Shown: in pieces, positions 61,088 through 64,000 of the stretch
Position numbering within the stretch: the stretch's first letter is position 1
How the letters are laid out: each line of letters starts with the position of its first letter
From: Geobacter sp.
GTDB taxonomy: Bacteria > Desulfobacterota > Desulfuromonadia > Geobacterales > DSM-12255
NCBI GenBank assembly: GCA_009684525.1
Contig: WKKR01000002.1
Coordinates: 620,001 to 684,000, forward strand
Reading direction: 5' to 3'
Length of the DNA: 64,000 nt
Translations under genes and position numbers: made by a program
The notes under the pieces: generated by a model
What the model saw: the letters and a program-made list of their open reading frames with translations, nothing else
Told to the model about the DNA's origin: nothing
The model's database searches: none

Positions 61088-64000
61088 ATGAATCCGACGC
61101 CGCTTAACCTCTCGGTCCTGAAGACCAACAGCTATCTCCGTCTCGACGCATCCGGCAGATTCCTCGTTTCGCAATCGGGCGCAACCCTGCACAGGTGGGA
61201 GATCCAGCCGGGCATGGCCGGTCATGTCGGTAATGTCACATTGGTGCGAAAGATCGTCTTCGGGACGGTTACGGTCAGCTATACCGCGAGCTGGGTGACC
61301 CTGACGCCCGGCAGCAGCGGCCACTGGGGTATCAACACCGCACGTTTCAGCGGCACCCCCAAGCTCAAGGTGGAGGTGAAGGCGAGCGGCGAAATCATCA
61401 TCACCCTCACCGGCGCGCGTTTTCCCGGTCTCGACATCTCCGCCGATCTGACGGCCCGGCTCTTCATGGAGGGGGGTGTCGCGCAGATGGAGCTGGCGTT
61501 TGCCTTCTGCGGGTTCTCCAGCCGGGTGGGGCTGGCAGACTGGCTGAACGGTACTGCTCAGGCCACGGCCAAGGTCCTGCTCGACGATTCCGTCTGTTAC
61601 GTCACAGGCGGCATGCATCTCAGGGTGGGCGGTTCCACCAATGCGGTCTTTCACCCGTCCTGGCTCTTCCTGTTCGGCGCCGGGCAGCCCTTTGTCGATC
61701 TGACCACGCAAGGCGATACGATCAGCTCCAGGTCCTTGGCGCTGGCGCTTCTCGCGCCCGGCATGCCGAGCACGCTTCCCAACCCGGCCAAACGCCGCTC
61801 GGCGCTCTTCATCCCCGAGCAGGAGCCGTTCGATATGCCGCTCTGGCCGGAACGGACCGAGGGGTGGCGTTTCGTCCGCCCCCTGCCTGCCTTCCACTGG
61901 CTCGCCATCGAGGCTGACGAGCAGCTCGACGGCGATGTGCGCCGGGCGGTTGTCGCGGTCGGTCCGCCTGCCAGCGGGATACTGTTTCAGCCCGGTGCCG
62001 ACCTGAAGAACGACTATATGGTGCCGTTCTCAATCCCGCTGCAGATGCCGGTCTACGCGGCAGTCTACACGGGGGACGGCGACCGGCGCGGCGCGGCCCT
62101 GCTCGCTCTCCGCACCCCGGTTACCCTCACGGCTCACACCGAGCGGTGCAGCCTTCTCTTGGGGCCGATGCCCCGCAAGCCCGGCTTCATGCTGCTCGAC
62201 ATCCCGGCGCTGGCCGGCAAGCCCGCCAGCCTCTACGTCGGCCCCTTGCCCAATGGGAGCGGCATCCTCCAGCACGGCCTCCATTTTGCCCTCGATGCGA
62301 CCGCCCCGCGTCTGGACGAGGTCGTGGTCGACCCGATGCCACCGCTGACCAAGAGCTACATGGTGCTCTCCATTGCGTCGCTCGACCGCGACCTGGTGTC
62401 CGTCGAAGGGGAAATCGCCGTCTCCGATGCCGATCCGTACGCTCGCATCCGGCTACCGGAGTGGGTTCTCACCCAGATCGTCCGTCCGCGCGACCTGATG
62501 GTCCTGGGGCTGCAGTTCCTCGGCCTGCGTCCCGAGTTCCACGGTACCGGACCCGGCCGCCTGTTCCGTTCGACCAAGGATGTCCCGCGCGTTGTCGTCT
62601 ACTTCCCGCCCCAAAGCCTGGGGGAGCGCTCCTTCAAGGAAGACACCACGACCACCGCCGACTCCGTTCCAGCGACCCCCATCAACTACCGGAGCGCCGG
62701 ACTCTCCAGGCTGGCCTTCGATTTCAGGTCAGGGATCACCGAGATTCCCTACACCGTGGATCAGCTGCTCAACTGGAAGGATGGCAGCCTGAAACCCAGG
62801 CTCGACGATCGCGCCGTCAGCCCTTCGATGACCCTGGAACCGCACTACGCGGTACGCGGCATTGTTTCGGCCAGGCTGGCCCATGGCATGTTCATGCCGG
62901 CCGCTCCCCAGGAAAGCGCCGGCAGCGACCAGTACCCGCCATTTCTCGACAGCACCGCCATCGAGGCGCCCTACCGGCTTCTCCTCTCGCCCGACCAGTA
63001 TGGCTACTGGGACACCGCAGTCTCGGCCGCCATGGAGGCGAGCCCCCGCGCCGTGCTTTGGCACGCCCGGCTCAAGACCTCCGCCCTTGCCGCTTCCGTT
63101 CCCGACGTGCGCGCCATCTGGTCGGTCGACAACACCCCCGGCGTCTCTCCCGACCCGTTTGGCGAGAATGCCTCCCTGACCGCAGAGGACCGGGATCTCC
63201 TGGTCACGAACAGCGCCCTGAAGGCGGTCGATGCCAACCGGCTGATGCTCACCTCCCTCGGTGCCTGGCTGAATCTGGACGGCGACTGGTCGCAGCTTCC
63301 CGACGACCTGGTCACCCTGGAGAAATGGCTCCACCGCTCCACCCTCGGTCGCGACCAGTTCGTCCAGGTGGTCAAGCGCGGCTACCTCTTCCCCTTCGGG
63401 CACAAGGCCGTGCTGATCGAGATCACCGAGAGGAAATTCGGCCAGAACCCTCCGGGCCGCGTCGGCGCCTGGCTGCGCAAGCGGAAGTTTCTCGTGGCAA
63501 AGGAATACGAGCGCAACTACAGCGCCGACCAGAGCGGCCACAGCGTCTTCCCCAGCCAGGGGCGCGAGATCCCGTTCCAGAGCGTGCGGCTGCTGACACG
63601 GATCACCCCCCTGCTCGACCAGCCGTTCGAGACGATCCCGGTCTCCACCTCGACTGCAGAGGAGGCCGCCTTCTGGCCGCGGGTCGGCAATGCCGACTAC
63701 CTCTTCAACCTGAGCGCCACCGACAAGGCGGGCAACCAGGTCGAGTTCTCGGTCCCACTCGCCTTTGTCCGTAACGACGTGAGCAAGAGCGCCGACGATG
63801 TTGCGGCGGTGATTAAAAATCAGAAAGACGGACCAGAGGAACGCCGCCGTTATCCCTTCGGCGGCCAGAAGGTCGTCTTCGCCGATCCCCAGGGGGGCAC
63901 CGACGAGGCGCTGGAGGCAACCGGCATCTCCTTCACCGCCTTCTTCCGGCAGAAGAACAGCGGCGAGACCTGGGCCCGCCCCTTCTACCCGGAAATGACC
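61088..64000 (+). CDS. Giant uncharacterised protein, N-terminal 971 residues
   Basis: The frame from the ATG at 61088 stays open to the last base (971 codons, no stop). AAAGGACATCGCC gives a good ribosome-binding site. No signal peptide or membrane helix; rich in Pro, Leu, Gly and beta-strand-forming stretches. A putative Ig-like strand pattern occurs late (DYLFNLSATDKAGNQVEF, about 875-892). GC is high. I recognise no family. Size and composition would suit a cell-surface, toxin-complex or structural protein, but that is speculation. Long frames in other registers (for example 62146-63774) are shadows of its high GC. Partial at the 3' end. Confidence 0.7.
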   Translation, partial: MNPTPLNLSVLKTNSYLRLDASGRFLVSQSGATLHRWEIQPGMAGHVGNVTLVRKIVFGTVTVSYTASWVTLTPGSSGHWGINTARFSGTPKLKVEVKASGEIIITLTGARFPGLDISADLTARLFMEGGVAQMELAFAFCGFSSRVGLADWLNGTAQATAKVLLDDSVCYVTGGMHLRVGGSTNAVFHPSWLFLFGAGQPFVDLTTQGDTISSRSLALALLAPGMPSTLPNPAKRRSALFIPEQEPFDMPLWPERTEGWRFVRPLPAFHWLAIEADEQLDGDVRRAVVAVGPPASGILFQPGADLKNDYMVPFSIPLQMPVYAAVYTGDGDRRGAALLALRTPVTLTAHTERCSLLLGPMPRKPGFMLLDIPALAGKPASLYVGPLPNGSGILQHGLHFALDATAPRLDEVVVDPMPPLTKSYMVLSIASLDRDLVSVEGEIAVSDADPYARIRLPEWVLTQIVRPRDLMVLGLQFLGLRPEFHGTGPGRLFRSTKDVPRVVVYFPPQSLGERSFKEDTTTTADSVPATPINYRSAGLSRLAFDFRSGITEIPYTVDQLLNWKDGSLKPRLDDRAVSPSMTLEPHYAVRGIVSARLAHGMFMPAAPQESAGSDQYPPFLDSTAIEAPYRLLLSPDQYGYWDTAVSAAMEASPRAVLWHARLKTSALAASVPDVRAIWSVDNTPGVSPDPFGENASLTAEDRDLLVTNSALKAVDANRLMLTSLGAWLNLDGDWSQLPDDLVTLEKWLHRSTLGRDQFVQVVKRGYLFPFGHKAVLIEITERKFGQNPPGRVGAWLRKRKFLVAKEYERNYSADQSGHSVFPSQGREIPFQSVRLLTRITPLLDQPFETIPVSTSTAEEAAFWPRVGNADYLFNLSATDKAGNQVEFSVPLAFVRNDVSKSADDVAAVIKNQKDGPEERRRYPFGGQKVVFADPQGGTDEALEATGISFTAFFRQKNSGETWARPFYPEMT

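Noticed and set aside
62146-63774. 542-codon frame within the giant gene
   Set aside because: Arg/Pro/Ala-rich, typical of a shifted frame in high-GC coding DNA; the frame from 61088 is longer, has a ribosome-binding site and runs to the window end.
1-64000. CRISPR arrays, rRNA genes, riboswitches, IS transposases, integrases
   Set aside because: Looked for in both strands; no regularly spaced repeats, no transposase or integrase motifs and no recognisable riboswitch core were found.

Overview
The window looks like a chromosomal segment of a Geobacter-type deltaproteobacterium (Geobacteraceae/Desulfuromonadia). Evidence: a complete 14-gene complex I operon with the extended NuoF and formate-dehydrogenase-like NuoG of that group, an atpZ-I-B-E block separated from the rest of ATP synthase, CXXCH cytochromes, many two-component and PilZ proteins, a sigma54-type promoter and a compact chemotaxis cluster. 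Most of the window is ordinary, GC-rich core genome.

Layout. 1-5039: end of an M20 peptidase, a PEP-synthase/PPDK regulatory protein, an OmpR/histidine-kinase pair and HtrA. 5095-9113: PHP phosphoesterase, leucyl aminopeptidase and the membrane-sector ATP synthase genes (minus strand). 9371-15473: an AT-richer accessory island, with all its genes on the minus strand. It holds a HEPN-motif protein, a proteasome-like Ntn-hydrolase, a PD-(D/E)xK-like nuclease, a membrane/coiled-coil/zinc-ribbon protein, a SLATT-like two-TM protein and a truncated TIR-domain gene. Two near-identical 70-bp imperfect palindromes, resembling integron attC sites, bracket the nuclease plus Ntn-hydrolase pair. 15535-32191: hemL and nuoABCDEFGHIJKLMN, fired from divergent promoters. 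32279-45671: mixed housekeeping and signalling genes (TauE-type exporter, REC-PilZ, a sigma54-type operon of three tiny membrane proteins and a degenerate receiver, diheme lipoprotein, pyruvate kinase, OYE-family oxidoreductase, AEC carrier, RF3, PilZ, TatD, TcdA, rubrerythrin-like, monoheme cytochrome, lytic transglycosylase). 45755-54523: an NtrC-type regulator and the chemotaxis cluster cheW-cheA-cheR-HDOD-cheB plus a methyltransferase. 54520-60600: fabH, a small membrane protein, radA, a DksA-type protein, a GAF histidine kinase and tRNA-Ala(CGC). 61088-64000: the first 971 codons of a giant uncharacterised protein that runs off the window.

How it fits together. The nuo and atp genes form the respiratory proton circuit. 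The signalling genes point to an organism that controls motility and c-di-GMP closely. The 9.4-15.1 kb island is the best candidate for an undescribed system: each gene has a hallmark of anti-phage or conflict systems, none is a well-known operon, and the repeats suggest cassette-like acquisition. No integrase, IS transposase, CRISPR array or rRNA was seen.
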